This document shows positions 55,189 through 63,955 of a stretch of DNA of 64,000 nucleotides, piece after piece. Origin of the DNA: Streptomyces sp. ISL-94 (lineage in GTDB: Bacteria; Actinomycetota; Actinomycetes; Streptomycetales; Streptomycetaceae); NCBI RefSeq assembly GCF_018614075.1, contig NZ_JAGGOZ010000016.1:89323-153322 (forward strand). Direction: 5' to 3'. The position numbers and the translations under genes were made by a program. Every line of letters begins with the position of its first letter. Position 1 is the first letter of the stretch. The notes beneath the pieces are model-generated. The model was not told where the DNA came from, ran no database searches, and saw only the letters and a list, made by a program, of their open reading frames with translations.

Positions 55189-55750
55189 CGGAGGAGCGAC
55201 TCGCTCCACCACCTCCGCGAAGATCGTGGTGGCGGGCGGCTTCGGCGTGGGCAAGACCACGTTCGTCGGAGCCGTGTCCGAGATCGACCCGCTGCGCACC
55301 GAAGCCGTCATGACCAGCGCCTCCGCCGGAATCGACGACCTCACGCACACCGGTGACAAGACGACCACCACGGTCGCGATGGACTTCGGCCGCATCACCC
55401 TGGACCAGGACCTGATCCTGTACCTCTTCGGTACCCCGGGCCAGGACCGCTTCTGGTTCATGTGGGACGACCTGGTCCGCGGAGCCATCGGCGCGATCGT
55501 GCTGGTCGACACGCGCCGGCTGGCCGACTGCTTCCCGGCCGTCGACTACTTCGAAAACAGCGGCCTGCCCTTCGTCGTGGCTCTCAACGGTTTCGAGGGG
55601 TACCAGCCGTACACCCCGGAGGAAGTCCGCGAGGCCCTGCAGATCGGCCCGGACGCCCCCATCATCACCACGGACGCCCGCCACCGCACGGACGCCAAGA
55701 GTGCGCTCATCACGCTCGTCGAGCACGCTCTCATGGCCCGACTCAAGTAA
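55169..55750 (+). CDS. cvnD1: Ras-like GTPase CvnD (cvn1)
   Basis: 193 residues from GTG 55169 (AAGGG upstream). G1 GGFGVGKTTFVGA (about 19-31), switch region TTTTVAMDFGRI, G3-like FGTPGQDRFWFMWDDLVRGA (about 82-101), NGFEG in place of NKxD (about 138), typical of the MglA/conservon family. G-protein output of the conservon. Very close to CvnD2. Confidence 0.95.
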   Translation: MDFASSNGGATRSTTSAKIVVAGGFGVGKTTFVGAVSEIDPLRTEAVMTSASAGIDDLTHTGDKTTTTVAMDFGRITLDQDLILYLFGTPGQDRFWFMWDDLVRGAIGAIVLVDTRRLADCFPAVDYFENSGLPFVVALNGFEGYQPYTPEEVREALQIGPDAPIITTDARHRTDAKSALITLVEHALMARLK

Positions 55751-56083
55751 CACGACTCGGGTGACGCGGCTCAAGTGGCACCACCCTAGTAACACCGGTT
55801 CTTCACAATGTGAGTGGGCGGGCTGTGTCATAGGACACGGCCCGCCCTGCTCGTTCATAACGTTTCGACAGAGAATTGAAGGAAGTTGGCCACAGGGTGC
55901 GTTTGCCCGGTACCGCTGCGCTCACAACCGGCCCCGTTTTTGCCGCCGCTCGCTCTTTATGTCCGATTTATGTGGGGCATAAGGCTCTGGGAAGGGCCGA
56001 TTTCAACTGTTTGGAACACGGCCGTTAACCATGCTGGAATTCAACGAACTAGCTAGTAGCACCGCCGGAAGGTTGTTGGTCGA
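55751..56083. other. Gap between the two conservons
   Basis: 333 bp: first a terminator for cvn1 (55815-55846), then an AT-richer stretch with palindrome ACTAGCTAGT at 56048-56057 and the cvn2 promoter and leader. No gene or known RNA was recognised. Confidence 0.5.
55815..55846 (+). terminator. Terminator of conservon 1
   Basis: 14-bp stem GGGCGGGCTGTGTC / GACACGGCCCGCCC with one G.T pair and an ATAG loop, 64 bp after cvnD1. Confidence 0.82.
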
Positions 56084-59000
56084 GTGAGGCGAAGCAACGC
56101 AAGCCCCGCGGATGAACCCGCGCGCGGCAACTTCACCCCGCCGCCGCGAGCGGCCGCGTCGCCCGTCGACGTGCCCGTGGAACCGCCCGCGAGCAGAGGG
56201 AGCACCAGCAGGTTCGCCCCCCGCAACTGGCGCGTGCCGACGCGTCTGAACGCCATCCTGCTCGTGCCGGCCCTCGTCGGGCTGGTCATGGGCGGCTTCC
56301 AGGTGAAGGGCTCCATCGACACCTGGAACGAGGCCAAGGACGCCGAGAAGATAGCCAGGGTCGTCCAGGCGGCCTCCGAATACAGCCATGCACTCCTCAA
56401 CGAGCGCGACCTCAGCGCCGAGCCGCTGCTGAGCGGCCAGCCCAACAGCGAGGTCGTCGCCAAGGTCCGCGGGAACACCGACGACGCCAAGGGGAAGTTC
56501 GACAAGGCCGTCGAGGACCTCCCGAAGAACCAGGGCATGGAGCGGCGTCTGGAGCTCTTCCGCACGGAGGAGCCCAAGCTCAAGGAGGTACGCGAGAAGG
56601 CGTACCTGGCCGCGGCCGAAAGCCCGAAGAAGAACCCCCCCACCTCGTTCGGCCCCATCCCGACCGAAGAGGGCTATGTGCTGGTCCAGCACTACCTCAT
56701 GCAGTTCGCGAACGAGCTGGGCCTCGGCACCGGAAACGTCACCTCCTACGGCCGCATGGTCTACGCGGTCCAGCTGGCCAAGGCGGCGAACTCGCTCCAG
56801 CGCTCCGTCGGCACCCACCTGCTGGTCCGCCCGAGCACCGACGAGAACGTCCGCAAGGCGCAGCTCGTCGCCTTCTCCTCGTACGCCTACCTCGAGGAAA
56901 TCGCCATCGGCGAGTACGTCGCGGCGGGCACCGAGGAGGACGTGAACCACCTCAAGCAGGTCATGCAGAGGAAGTCCGACGAGGGAGCGGCCAAGCTCGC
57001 CGAGGCCAAGCACCAGGCCGAGCAGGCGGGCGCCCGCTTCGTGCCCCCGCCCGTGGGGGCCAACAAGTCGGTGCTGACCGGTATGACCGAGGCGATAGCC
57101 AGCGGCGAGAACAAGACCAAGCTGGCCGCCGGCGGCACCACGCCCATGGCCTGGCAGGCCGCCGCCACGGCGAAGTTCGACGCCTACGACGAGATCGAGA
57201 AGGACCTCCTCGACAAGGCCGTCAAGGACGCCGTCGCGGTCTCCGACGAGGCCCGCACCGACGCCATCACCAACGGCGCCATCGTGGTCGTCTCCCTGCT
57301 CGCCGCCTTCATCCTCGCGGGTATGATGGCCCGCCAGATGGGCCGCGCGATGCGCCGCCTGCGCGGTGCCGCCTTCGACATCGCCGAGCAGCGCCTGCCG
57401 ATGCTCGTCGACCAGCTCTCGCGCACCGACCCGGGCAAGGTGGACACCCGCGTCTACCCGATCCCGATCGACTCACTGGACGAGATCGGCGAGGTCGCCC
57501 GCGCCTTCGACCAGGTCCACCGGGAAGCGGTCCGGCTCGCCGCCGAGCAGGCGCTCCTGCGAGGGAACGTCAACGCGATCTTCACGAACCTCTCGATGCG
57601 CAACCAGTCGCTGATCGAGGGCCAGCTGACCCTCATCACCGACCTGGAGAACAACGAGGCGGACCCGGACCAGCTGGAGAACCTCTTCCGCCTGGACCAC
57701 CTGGCCACCCGTATGCGCCGCAACGGCGAGAACCTCCTCATCCTCGCGGGTGAGAACCCGGGCCGCCGCTGGGACCAGCCGGTCCCCCTCGTCGACGTCC
57801 TGCGCGCCGCCTCCTCCGAGGTGGAGCAGTACGAGCGCATCGAGCTGTCGGGCGTCTCCGACGCCGAGATCCACGGCCAGGCCGTGACCGACCTCGTGCA
57901 CCTGCTCGCCGAGCTGCTGGAGAACGCCACCACGTTCTCCTCCCCGCAGACCAAGGTCCGCGTCAACGCCACGCGTCTGCCCGACGGCCGCGTGATGGTC
58001 GAGATCCACGACAAGGGCATCGGTCTCACCGCCGAGGACTTCGCGGACATCAACCACAAGCTCGCCAACCCGCCGACCGTGGACGCCGCGATCTCGCAGC
58101 GCATGGGTCTGTTCGTGGTCGGCCGGCTGGCGGACCGCCACAGCATCCGCGTCCAGCTGCGCCCCTCGGGCGAGGCGGCCGGCACGACCTCGCTGGTCAT
58201 GCTCCCCGACGCCATCACCCACGGTGGCGGTGGCGAGGGCATTCCGGACGACGACTTCACCGTCTCCTCGATCATCCCGGAGCAGAAGGCCCAGCAGGCC
58301 GCGCCGCTGCGCACGGCCGCCGAGCTCGGCTTCGACGACTCCCGCTACGACCAGCAGGGCGGCGACCCCCGCGACCTCGACCCGGTCGGGCGGTCCCTCG
58401 TACGCGAGGAACGGCGTGCCGCGCTCGAGGCACAGGCCGGCTACCCGCAGGATCAGCAGCAGTACGCGGACCAGGCTGACCAGCACTATCCGGAACCTCA
58501 GCCTGAGCACGGGTACCAGCCGTACCAGGGCTACGAGCAGCAGCCCGAGCAGGGCTACGACACCTCGTACGAGGCACAGCAGGCTCAGCAGGCTCAGCAG
58601 GGCTACGACGCGTACCCGCAGCAGGGTTACTCCTATCCGGAAGCCGGGTACGAGGAACAGCAGCAGGACGCCCGGTCCTACGACGGTGGCTACGAAGCCC
58701 AGTCGGAGCAGGCAGACTGGCCCCAGCAGAACACCTACCCGGCGGCCCACCAGCAGGGTTACGGGACCGAATCGGAACCCCCTGCCGGTCCCGAACGGGC
58801 CCCGGACCGCGTAGGCTTCGACCGTCCGGGCGCCGCTGCCGACACCGGTCACGAGGTGACCGGAGCGGGCCTGCCGCGCCGCGGCAGCCAGCAGCAGTGG
58901 CAGCCGGCACAGCAGGAAGCGGAGTCCAAGGGATCCCTCTTCGAGCAGCGGCCGCAGCGTCAGCAGCAGCCCGCGGCCCCGGAGCGGGCCCCGGAGGAGA

Positions 59001-59287
59001 AGGAAACCGGCACGGCCTGGCGTTCGGGCAACGACGAGCGCTGGCAGCAGGCCGCCAAACTCCGTGAGCCGAAGGCGGGCGGGGTCACCCCGTCCGGTCT
59101 CCCTCGGCGGGTGCCCAAGGCCAACCTGGTCGAGGGTGCTGCGGAGACGACCCCGCAGGGCGGCCCCCAGGTCTCCCGCGCCCCGGAGGACGTCCGCGGC
59201 AGGTTGAGCAATCTGCGGCGCGGTGTCCAGCAGGGACGCAGCGCGGGTTCCGAGCAGTCAAGTAACAGCTATGACCAGGAGCGTTAG
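56084..59287 (+). CDS. cvnA2: Conservon sensor histidine-kinase-like protein CvnA (cvn2)
   Basis: 1067 residues from GTG 56084 (GGAAGG about 12 nt upstream). Same plan as CvnA1: TM1 about 56-76 (ILLVPALVGLVMGGF), helical extracytoplasmic sensor (about 77-394), TM2 about 395-415 (IVVVSLLAAFILAGMMA), HAMP, HATPase_c with ELLENATTFSSPQTKVRV (about 608) and EIHDKGIGLTAEDF, where the G1 box has Lys in place of Thr (DKGIG). Tail (about 740-1067) is Gln/Tyr/Glu-rich (QQYADQADQHYPEPQPEHGY) and ends with the shared APEDVRGRLSNLRRGVQQGR motif also found in CvnA1. The sensor domain has diverged from CvnA1, so the two modules probably sense different signals. Confidence 0.93.
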   Translation: MRRSNASPADEPARGNFTPPPRAAASPVDVPVEPPASRGSTSRFAPRNWRVPTRLNAILLVPALVGLVMGGFQVKGSIDTWNEAKDAEKIARVVQAASEYSHALLNERDLSAEPLLSGQPNSEVVAKVRGNTDDAKGKFDKAVEDLPKNQGMERRLELFRTEEPKLKEVREKAYLAAAESPKKNPPTSFGPIPTEEGYVLVQHYLMQFANELGLGTGNVTSYGRMVYAVQLAKAANSLQRSVGTHLLVRPSTDENVRKAQLVAFSSYAYLEEIAIGEYVAAGTEEDVNHLKQVMQRKSDEGAAKLAEAKHQAEQAGARFVPPPVGANKSVLTGMTEAIASGENKTKLAAGGTTPMAWQAAATAKFDAYDEIEKDLLDKAVKDAVAVSDEARTDAITNGAIVVVSLLAAFILAGMMARQMGRAMRRLRGAAFDIAEQRLPMLVDQLSRTDPGKVDTRVYPIPIDSLDEIGEVARAFDQVHREAVRLAAEQALLRGNVNAIFTNLSMRNQSLIEGQLTLITDLENNEADPDQLENLFRLDHLATRMRRNGENLLILAGENPGRRWDQPVPLVDVLRAASSEVEQYERIELSGVSDAEIHGQAVTDLVHLLAELLENATTFSSPQTKVRVNATRLPDGRVMVEIHDKGIGLTAEDFADINHKLANPPTVDAAISQRMGLFVVGRLADRHSIRVQLRPSGEAAGTTSLVMLPDAITHGGGGEGIPDDDFTVSSIIPEQKAQQAAPLRTAAELGFDDSRYDQQGGDPRDLDPVGRSLVREERRAALEAQAGYPQDQQQYADQADQHYPEPQPEHGYQPYQGYEQQPEQGYDTSYEAQQAQQAQQGYDAYPQQGYSYPEAGYEEQQQDARSYDGGYEAQSEQADWPQQNTYPAAHQQGYGTESEPPAGPERAPDRVGFDRPGAAADTGHEVTGAGLPRRGSQQQWQPAQQEAESKGSLFEQRPQRQQQPAAPERAPEEKETGTAWRSGNDERWQQAAKLREPKAGGVTPSGLPRRVPKANLVEGAAETTPQGGPQVSRAPEDVRGRLSNLRRGVQQGRSAGSEQSSNSYDQER

Positions 59288-59288
59288 T

Positions 59289-59711
59289 GTGAGCCCGATG
59301 AGCCAGGCGGCACAGAACCTGAACTGGTTGATCACCAACTTCGTGGACAACACCCCTGGGGTGTCCCACACGGTGGTGGTCTCCGCCGACGGCCTTCTTC
59401 TGGCGATGTCCGACGGATTCCCGCGTGACCGCGCCGATCAGCTGGCGGCCGTGGCCTCCGGTCTGACCTCGCTGACCGCCGGAGCCTCCCGCATCTTCGA
59501 GGGTGGCGCCGTCAATCAGACCGTGGTCGAGATGGACCGGGGGTTCCTTTTCCTCATGTCCGTCTCGGACGGATCTTCCCTCGCGGTGCTCGCGCACCCC
59601 GAGTGCGACATCGGCCTCGTGGGCTACGAGATGGCTCTTCTGGTGGATCGCGCGGGCAGTGTCCTCACCCCGGACCTGCGCGCCGAGCTGCAGGGCAGTC
59701 TTCTCAACTAG
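59289..59711 (+). CDS. cvnB2: Roadblock/LC7 protein CvnB (cvn2)
   Basis: 140 residues from GTG 59289, 1 bp after the cvnA2 stop, AGGAG 7 nt upstream. Differs from CvnB1 by Pro3, Asp42 and Asn140 only. Same roadblock segments. Near-identity contrasts with the divergence of the two CvnA sensors. Confidence 0.95.
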   Translation: MSPMSQAAQNLNWLITNFVDNTPGVSHTVVVSADGLLLAMSDGFPRDRADQLAAVASGLTSLTAGASRIFEGGAVNQTVVEMDRGFLFLMSVSDGSSLAVLAHPECDIGLVGYEMALLVDRAGSVLTPDLRAELQGSLLN

Positions 59712-59804
59712 CAGACAGGCAGTGCGTTTCGCGTCATCGCACCATAGGGTGCGGTGGCGCGGTTCCACAGGGAGTACTGCGTTCTTGGAGTCGGAGGAGG
59801 AAAC

Positions 59805-60362
59805 GTGACAACACCCGGAGGTCATCCTTATGGCGGCGCTCAGCAGCCGCAGGGTGGGCACGACCAGAACCGCTTCAACTTCCCTTCCTCTCCCAGCCGG
59901 CCCGTGCCGGAGCACAACCCGTACCAGCAGCAGCCGTACGGACAGCCCCAGCCGCCTCAGCAGCCCCAGATGCCTCCGCAGCAGCCTCCGCGCGCCACGC
60001 GGCAGCCGGCTCCGAAGGCCCACAACCCGCTGGTGCGCCCGTACGCGATGACCGGCGGCCGTACCCGGCCGCGCTACCAGCTCGCCATCGAGGCGCTGGT
60101 CAGTACCACGGCGGATCCCGCGCGCCTGCAAGGGCAGTTGCCCGAGCACCAGCGCATCTGCCGCCTGTGCCAGGAGATCAAATCCGTCGCGGAGATCTCG
60201 GCACTTCTCTCCATTCCTCTTGGTGTCGCCCGCATCCTCGTCGCCGACCTGGCGGAGGCGGGCCTTGTCGCCATTCACCAGCCCGGCGGCGACGAGTCTG
60301 CCGGCGGCCAGCCAGATGTGACACTGCTCGAAAGGGTGCTCAGTGGACTTCGCAAGCTCTAA
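59805..60362 (+). CDS. cvnC2: DUF742 protein CvnC (cvn2)
   Basis: 185 residues from GTG 59805 (GGAGGAGG upstream). Carries an N-terminal Pro/Gln-rich extension of about 70 residues (YQQQPYGQPQPPQQPQMPPQ) absent from CvnC1, then the DUF742 domain (NPLVRPYAMTGGRTRPRYQL onward). The 3' end overlaps cvnD2 by 20 nt, as in cvn1. Confidence 0.94.
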   Translation: MTTPGGHPYGGAQQPQGGHDQNRFNFPSSPSRPVPEHNPYQQQPYGQPQPPQQPQMPPQQPPRATRQPAPKAHNPLVRPYAMTGGRTRPRYQLAIEALVSTTADPARLQGQLPEHQRICRLCQEIKSVAEISALLSIPLGVARILVADLAEAGLVAIHQPGGDESAGGQPDVTLLERVLSGLRKL

Positions 60363-60930
60363 CGGCGGAGCGGCTCCCGCTCGCTCCACCACCTCCGCGA
60401 AGATCGTGGTGGCGGGCGGCTTCGGCGTGGGCAAGACCACGTTCGTCGGCGCGGTCTCCGAGATCAACCCGCTGCGCACCGAAGCCGTCATGACCAGCGC
60501 CTCCGCCGGAATCGACGACCTCACGCACACCGGTGACAAGACGACCACCACCGTCGCCATGGACTTCGGCCGCATCACCCTGGACCAGGACCTGATCCTG
60601 TACCTCTTCGGTACCCCGGGACAGGACCGCTTCTGGTTCATGTGGGACGACCTGGTCCGCGGAGCCATCGGCGCCGTCGTCCTGGTGGACACGCGCCGCC
60701 TCGCCGACTGCTTCCCCGCCGTCGACTACTTCGAGAACAGCGGCCTGCCCTTCGTCATCGCCCTCAACGGCTTCGACGGACACCAGCCGTACACCCCGGA
60801 GGAAGTCCGCGAGGCCCTGCAGATCGGCCCGGACGCCCCCATCATCACCACCGACGCCCGCCACCGCGCGGACGCCAAGAGCGCGCTCATCACGCTCGTC
60901 GAGCACGCCCTCATGGCGCGCCTGCGGTAG
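60343..60930 (+). CDS. cvnD2: Ras-like GTPase CvnD (cvn2)
   Basis: 195 residues from GTG 60343. G1 GGFGVGKTTFVGA, FGTPGQDRFWFMWDDLVRGA, NGFDG in the base-recognition position. Differs from CvnD1 by a two-residue insertion near residue 11 and about eight substitutions. Two stacked terminators follow. Confidence 0.95.
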   Translation: MDFASSNGGAAPARSTTSAKIVVAGGFGVGKTTFVGAVSEINPLRTEAVMTSASAGIDDLTHTGDKTTTTVAMDFGRITLDQDLILYLFGTPGQDRFWFMWDDLVRGAIGAVVLVDTRRLADCFPAVDYFENSGLPFVIALNGFDGHQPYTPEEVREALQIGPDAPIITTDARHRADAKSALITLVEHALMARLR

Positions 60931-60961
60931 GTCCGGCGCCCCGCGGCATCGCAGCATCCGA

Positions 60962-60992
60962 AAGGCCCCCGTGTCGTCGACACGGGGGCCTT
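60962..60992 (+). terminator. Terminator of conservon 2
   Basis: Perfect 15-bp inverted repeat AAGGCCCCCGTGTCG / CGACACGGGGGCCTT around a central T, 31 bp after cvnD2. Confidence 0.85.
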
Positions 60993-61029
60993 CGCGCGTG
61001 TACGGGTACGCGCTCGCGGCGCGACAAGC

Positions 61030-61067
61030 GGAAGGCCCCGCACCCTGGACCGGGTGCGGGGCCTTCC
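61030..61067 (-). terminator. Terminator of accB-accE
   Basis: 16-bp perfect stem GGAAGGCCCCGCACCC / GGGTGCGGGGCCTTCC with a TGGACC loop, 13 bp after the accE stop. Confidence 0.85.
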
Positions 61068-61080
61068 GGGGCTGTGGGAA

Positions 61081-61278
61081 TCAGCCCTGCCAGCTGTGCG
61101 GGGCGCGGAAGCCCGGGGTGCGCTCCAGGCGGCGCCAGCCGGCCTGGGAGCGGATGGTGGGGGCCGAGGTGTCCGCGGGGGCCGCGGCGGCACGGGCGAG
61201 GAGGATCGCGGCGATCGCGGCCAGTTCCTCGGGGGCGGCATTGCCCTTCTCGACGCGCAGAAGAGTGTCGGTGCTCAT
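61081..61278 (-). CDS. accE: Acyl-CoA carboxylase epsilon subunit
   Basis: 65 residues: MSTDTLLRVEKGNAAPEELA, AIAAILLARAAAA, then IRSQAGWRRLERTPGFRAPH SW. The GWRRLERxxGFRAPHSW end is the epsilon-subunit hallmark. It stimulates the beta subunit in actinobacterial acyl-CoA carboxylases. Starts 15 bp after accB; AAGGAG is about 11 nt upstream. Confidence 0.95.
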   Translation of the reverse strand: MSTDTLLRVEKGNAAPEELAAIAAILLARAAAAPADTSAPTIRSQAGWRRLERTPGFRAPHSWQG

Positions 61279-61293
61279 CGGTGGCTTGTCTCC

Positions 61294-62877
61294 TTACTGC
61301 GGCGGGTTGCCGTGCTTGCGGGACGGCAGGTCGGCGTGCTTGTTGCGGAGCATCGCGAGTGCGGCCACGAGGGTCTCGCGGGTCTCGGCGGGGTCGATGA
61401 CGTCGTCCACGAGACCGCGCTCGGCGGCGTAGTACGGGTGCATCAGCTCGGCCTTGTACTCCTTGACCATGCGGGTCCGCATGGCTTCGGGGTCCTCGGC
61501 ATCCGCGATCTGCTTGCGGAAGATCACGTTGGCGGCGCCCTCGGCGCCCATCACCGCGATCTCGTTGGTCGGCCAGGCATAGGTCAGGTCGGCGCCGATG
61601 GACTGCGAGTCCATGACGATGTACGCGCCGCCGTACGCCTTGCGCAGGATCAGGCTGATCCGGGGCACGGTGGCGTTGCAGTAGGCGTAGAGCAGCTTGG
61701 CGCCGTGGCGGATGATCCCGCCGTGCTCCTGGTCCACGCCCGGCAGGAAGCCCGGCACGTCCAGGAGGGTGATGATCGGGATGTTGAAGGCGTCGCACAG
61801 CTGCACGAACCGTGCGGCCTTCTCCGAGGCGTGGATGTCCAGGACGCCGGCGAGGTGGCCGGGCTGGTTGGCGACGATGCCCACGACCTGGCCGTCCATC
61901 CGCGCCAGCGCGCAGATGATGTTGCGGGCCCAGCGCTCGTGGATCTCCAGCACGTCGCCCTCGTCGACGAGTTCCTCGATCACCTTGAGCATGTCGTAGG
62001 GGCGGTTGCCGTCGGCCGGCACCAGGTCCAGCAGCACATCGCTGCGGCGGTCGGCCGGGTCGGCGGTCTCGTGGACCGGGGGGTTCTCCCGGTTGTTGGA
62101 CGGCAGCATCGAGATCAGGTAGCGGACCTCGGAGATGCACGTCTCCTCGTCGTCGTACGCGAAGTGCGCCACACCCGAGGTCTCGGCGTGCACGTCCGCG
62201 CCGCCCAGCCCGTTCTGGGTGATCTCCTCGCCCGTCACCGCACGGACCACGTCCGGGCCCGTGATGAACATCTGCGAGGTCTCCCGCACCATGAACACGA
62301 AGTCCGTCAGTGCCGGGGAGTAGGCCGCGCCGCCCGCACACGGGCCGAGCATCACGCTGATCTGCGGGATGACACCCGAGGCCTTCGTGTTGCGCTGGAA
62401 GATCCCGCCGTAGCCGGCCAGCGCCGAGACGCCCTCCTGGATACGCGCGCCCGCACCGTCGTTGAGGGAGACCAGCGGCGCACCCGCCGCGATCGCCATG
62501 TCCATGATCTTGTGGATCTTCGTCGCGTGGGCCTCGCCCAGCGCACCGCCGAAGATCCGGAAATCGTGCGCGTAGACGAAGACCGTCCGGCCCTCGACCG
62601 TGCCCCACCCGGTGATCACACCATCCGTGTAGGGCTTCTTCGCCTCCAGGCCGAACCCCGACGCCCGGTGCCGGCGCAGCTGCTCGACCTCCTTGAACGA
62701 ACCCTCGTCCAGGAGCAGCGCGATCCGCTCACGCGCGGTCAGCTTGCCCTTCGCATGCTGCGCCTCGGTCGCACGGTCACTCGGCCCGCGCCGCGCCTGC
62801 TCGCGCAGGGACTGCAACTCGGCCACGCGCCCGCGGGCGTCCGTGGGCTCGCTCGGGGTCTGGTCCACAACGGTCAT
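61294..62877 (-). CDS. accB: Acetyl/propionyl-CoA carboxylase beta subunit (AccB type)
   Basis: 527-residue carboxyltransferase that moves CO2 from biotin to acyl-CoA, supplying malonyl- and methylmalonyl-CoA for fatty acids and polyketides. Crotonase-fold oxyanion-hole segments: GGALGEAHATKIHK and MLGPCAGGAAYSPALTDF in the N-domain, DVPGFLPGVDQEHGGIIRHG and RKAYGGAYIVMDSQSIGADL in the C-domain. The residue after GGAY is Ile420; in S. coelicolor the matching residue is Asp422 in PccB and Ile in AccB, so this should be the AccB type that also accepts acetyl-CoA. The biotinylated alpha subunit is elsewhere. Confidence 0.95.
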   Translation of the reverse strand: MTVVDQTPSEPTDARGRVAELQSLREQARRGPSDRATEAQHAKGKLTARERIALLLDEGSFKEVEQLRRHRASGFGLEAKKPYTDGVITGWGTVEGRTVFVYAHDFRIFGGALGEAHATKIHKIMDMAIAAGAPLVSLNDGAGARIQEGVSALAGYGGIFQRNTKASGVIPQISVMLGPCAGGAAYSPALTDFVFMVRETSQMFITGPDVVRAVTGEEITQNGLGGADVHAETSGVAHFAYDDEETCISEVRYLISMLPSNNRENPPVHETADPADRRSDVLLDLVPADGNRPYDMLKVIEELVDEGDVLEIHERWARNIICALARMDGQVVGIVANQPGHLAGVLDIHASEKAARFVQLCDAFNIPIITLLDVPGFLPGVDQEHGGIIRHGAKLLYAYCNATVPRISLILRKAYGGAYIVMDSQSIGADLTYAWPTNEIAVMGAEGAANVIFRKQIADAEDPEAMRTRMVKEYKAELMHPYYAAERGLVDDVIDPAETRETLVAALAMLRNKHADLPSRKHGNPPQ

Positions 62878-63048
62878 GTACCGACCTTACGAAGAGCGCG
62901 ATGAAAAACCTCCGTTCATTCCGCACAGTCTCGGGTGTCATCAGCTGTCCGGCCCGCACAGTGCGGCCGCGGGATGCACGGACTCCGCCATACGGGGCCT
63001 TCTTCCTTTGTGGGCCTCTCACAAATCGGCGGGACACCCTGCCTAGTA

Positions 63049-63108
63049 GTTGAAATTTGAACGGAATGGGTCTAGCGTCGTACTCGTTGAAGTCGTTGAA
63101 GATTCAAC
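63049..63108. promoter_or_regulatory. GTTGAA repeat cluster upstream of the YceI gene
   Basis: GTTGAA occurs at 63049, 63086 and 63095, and the last forms a perfect palindrome GTTGAA-GA-TTCAAC (63095-63108). Such sites are typical of MarR-family operators. The start codon is 25 bp downstream. Confidence 0.5.
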
Positions 63109-63132
63109 AGAACTGCTACCGAGGAGCAAGCC

Positions 63133-63759
63133 ATGGGCATCTTCACCCGCCGCAGCCAGACCGCACCCGTCCAGGGGGGCACCACCGGCCCCGTCGCCAC
63201 GCTCGAAGTGGACCCGGCCCTCGCCGCCCTCACCGGCGACTACGTCATCGACGCCGCTCACAGCAGCATCGGCTTCACCGTCCGCCACGCCATGGTCACC
63301 AACGTCCGCGGCAGCTTCGCCGAGCACGAGGGCGCCCTGCACCTGGACGGCGCCGATCCCTCCCGTTCCACCGCCTCCATCGACGTGAAGATCGCCTCCG
63401 TCGACACCGGTATCGCCGACCGCGACGGCCACCTGCGCAGCGCGGACTTCTTCGACGCCGAGGCCTTCCCGCTGATGACCTTCCGCTCCACCGAGGCGAG
63501 CCGACTCGGCGGGGACACGTACCGCATCACCGGCGAGCTGACGATCAAGGACGTCACGCGCCCGCTCTCCATCGACCTGGAGTTCAACGGCTCCGCCACC
63601 GACGTCTACGGCAGCGAGCGCGTGGGCTTCGAGGGCTCGGCCGAGATCCTGCGCTCCGACTGGGGCCTGACCTGGAACGCCGCTCTGGAAGCCGGCGGTG
63701 TGATGGTGAGCGACAAGGTGAAGCTGACCTTCGACATCTCCGCCGTGAAGCAGGCCTGA
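63133..63759 (+). CDS. YceI-family lipocalin-like protein
   Basis: 208 residues from ATG 63133 (GAGGAG about 6 nt upstream). YceI domain (about 36-205): GDYVIDAAHSSIGFTVRHAM, VRGSFAEHEGALHLDG, ASIDVKIASVDTGIADRDGH, LRSADFFDAEAFPLMTFRST, LTIKDVTRPLSIDLEFNG. The beta barrel binds isoprenoid or other amphiphiles. No signal peptide, so the protein is probably cytoplasmic, unlike E. coli YceI. Often paired with MarR regulators; none is visible before the window ends. Confidence 0.92.
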   Translation: MGIFTRRSQTAPVQGGTTGPVATLEVDPALAALTGDYVIDAAHSSIGFTVRHAMVTNVRGSFAEHEGALHLDGADPSRSTASIDVKIASVDTGIADRDGHLRSADFFDAEAFPLMTFRSTEASRLGGDTYRITGELTIKDVTRPLSIDLEFNGSATDVYGSERVGFEGSAEILRSDWGLTWNAALEAGGVMVSDKVKLTFDISAVKQA

Positions 63760-63790
63760 CGGAGCGCTCGGCCCGGATGACCGGGGGCGG

Positions 63791-63955
63791 CTAGTGCTGT
63801 GGCCGGAAAGGTTCACCGGGTCGCGACGCCCGGCACGGCACCTCGCCGCGTTGTCGGACCGCGCAAGTACGTCCAGTACGAGCCGCGGCCCTCCGCCTTG
63901 CGATGCACCGCACCGGACGCCGCGCCCCGGCAAACCTCTCCGGCCACAGCACTAG
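63791..63955. repeat. 165-bp near-palindromic intergenic element
   Basis: Ends are CTAGTGCTGTGGCCGGA at 63791 and its complement ending at 63955. Over the first 51 bp of each arm 41 positions pair on the DNA level; nine of ten mismatches are transitions in one direction. From memory this is a common Streptomyces intergenic element (core CCAGTACGAG...CCTCCGCCTTGCG). No coding capacity. Confidence 0.85.

Noticed and set aside
63043..63933. 296-residue minus-strand frame opposite the YceI gene
   Set aside because: The composition is antisense-like and the YceI domain on the plus strand is complete.
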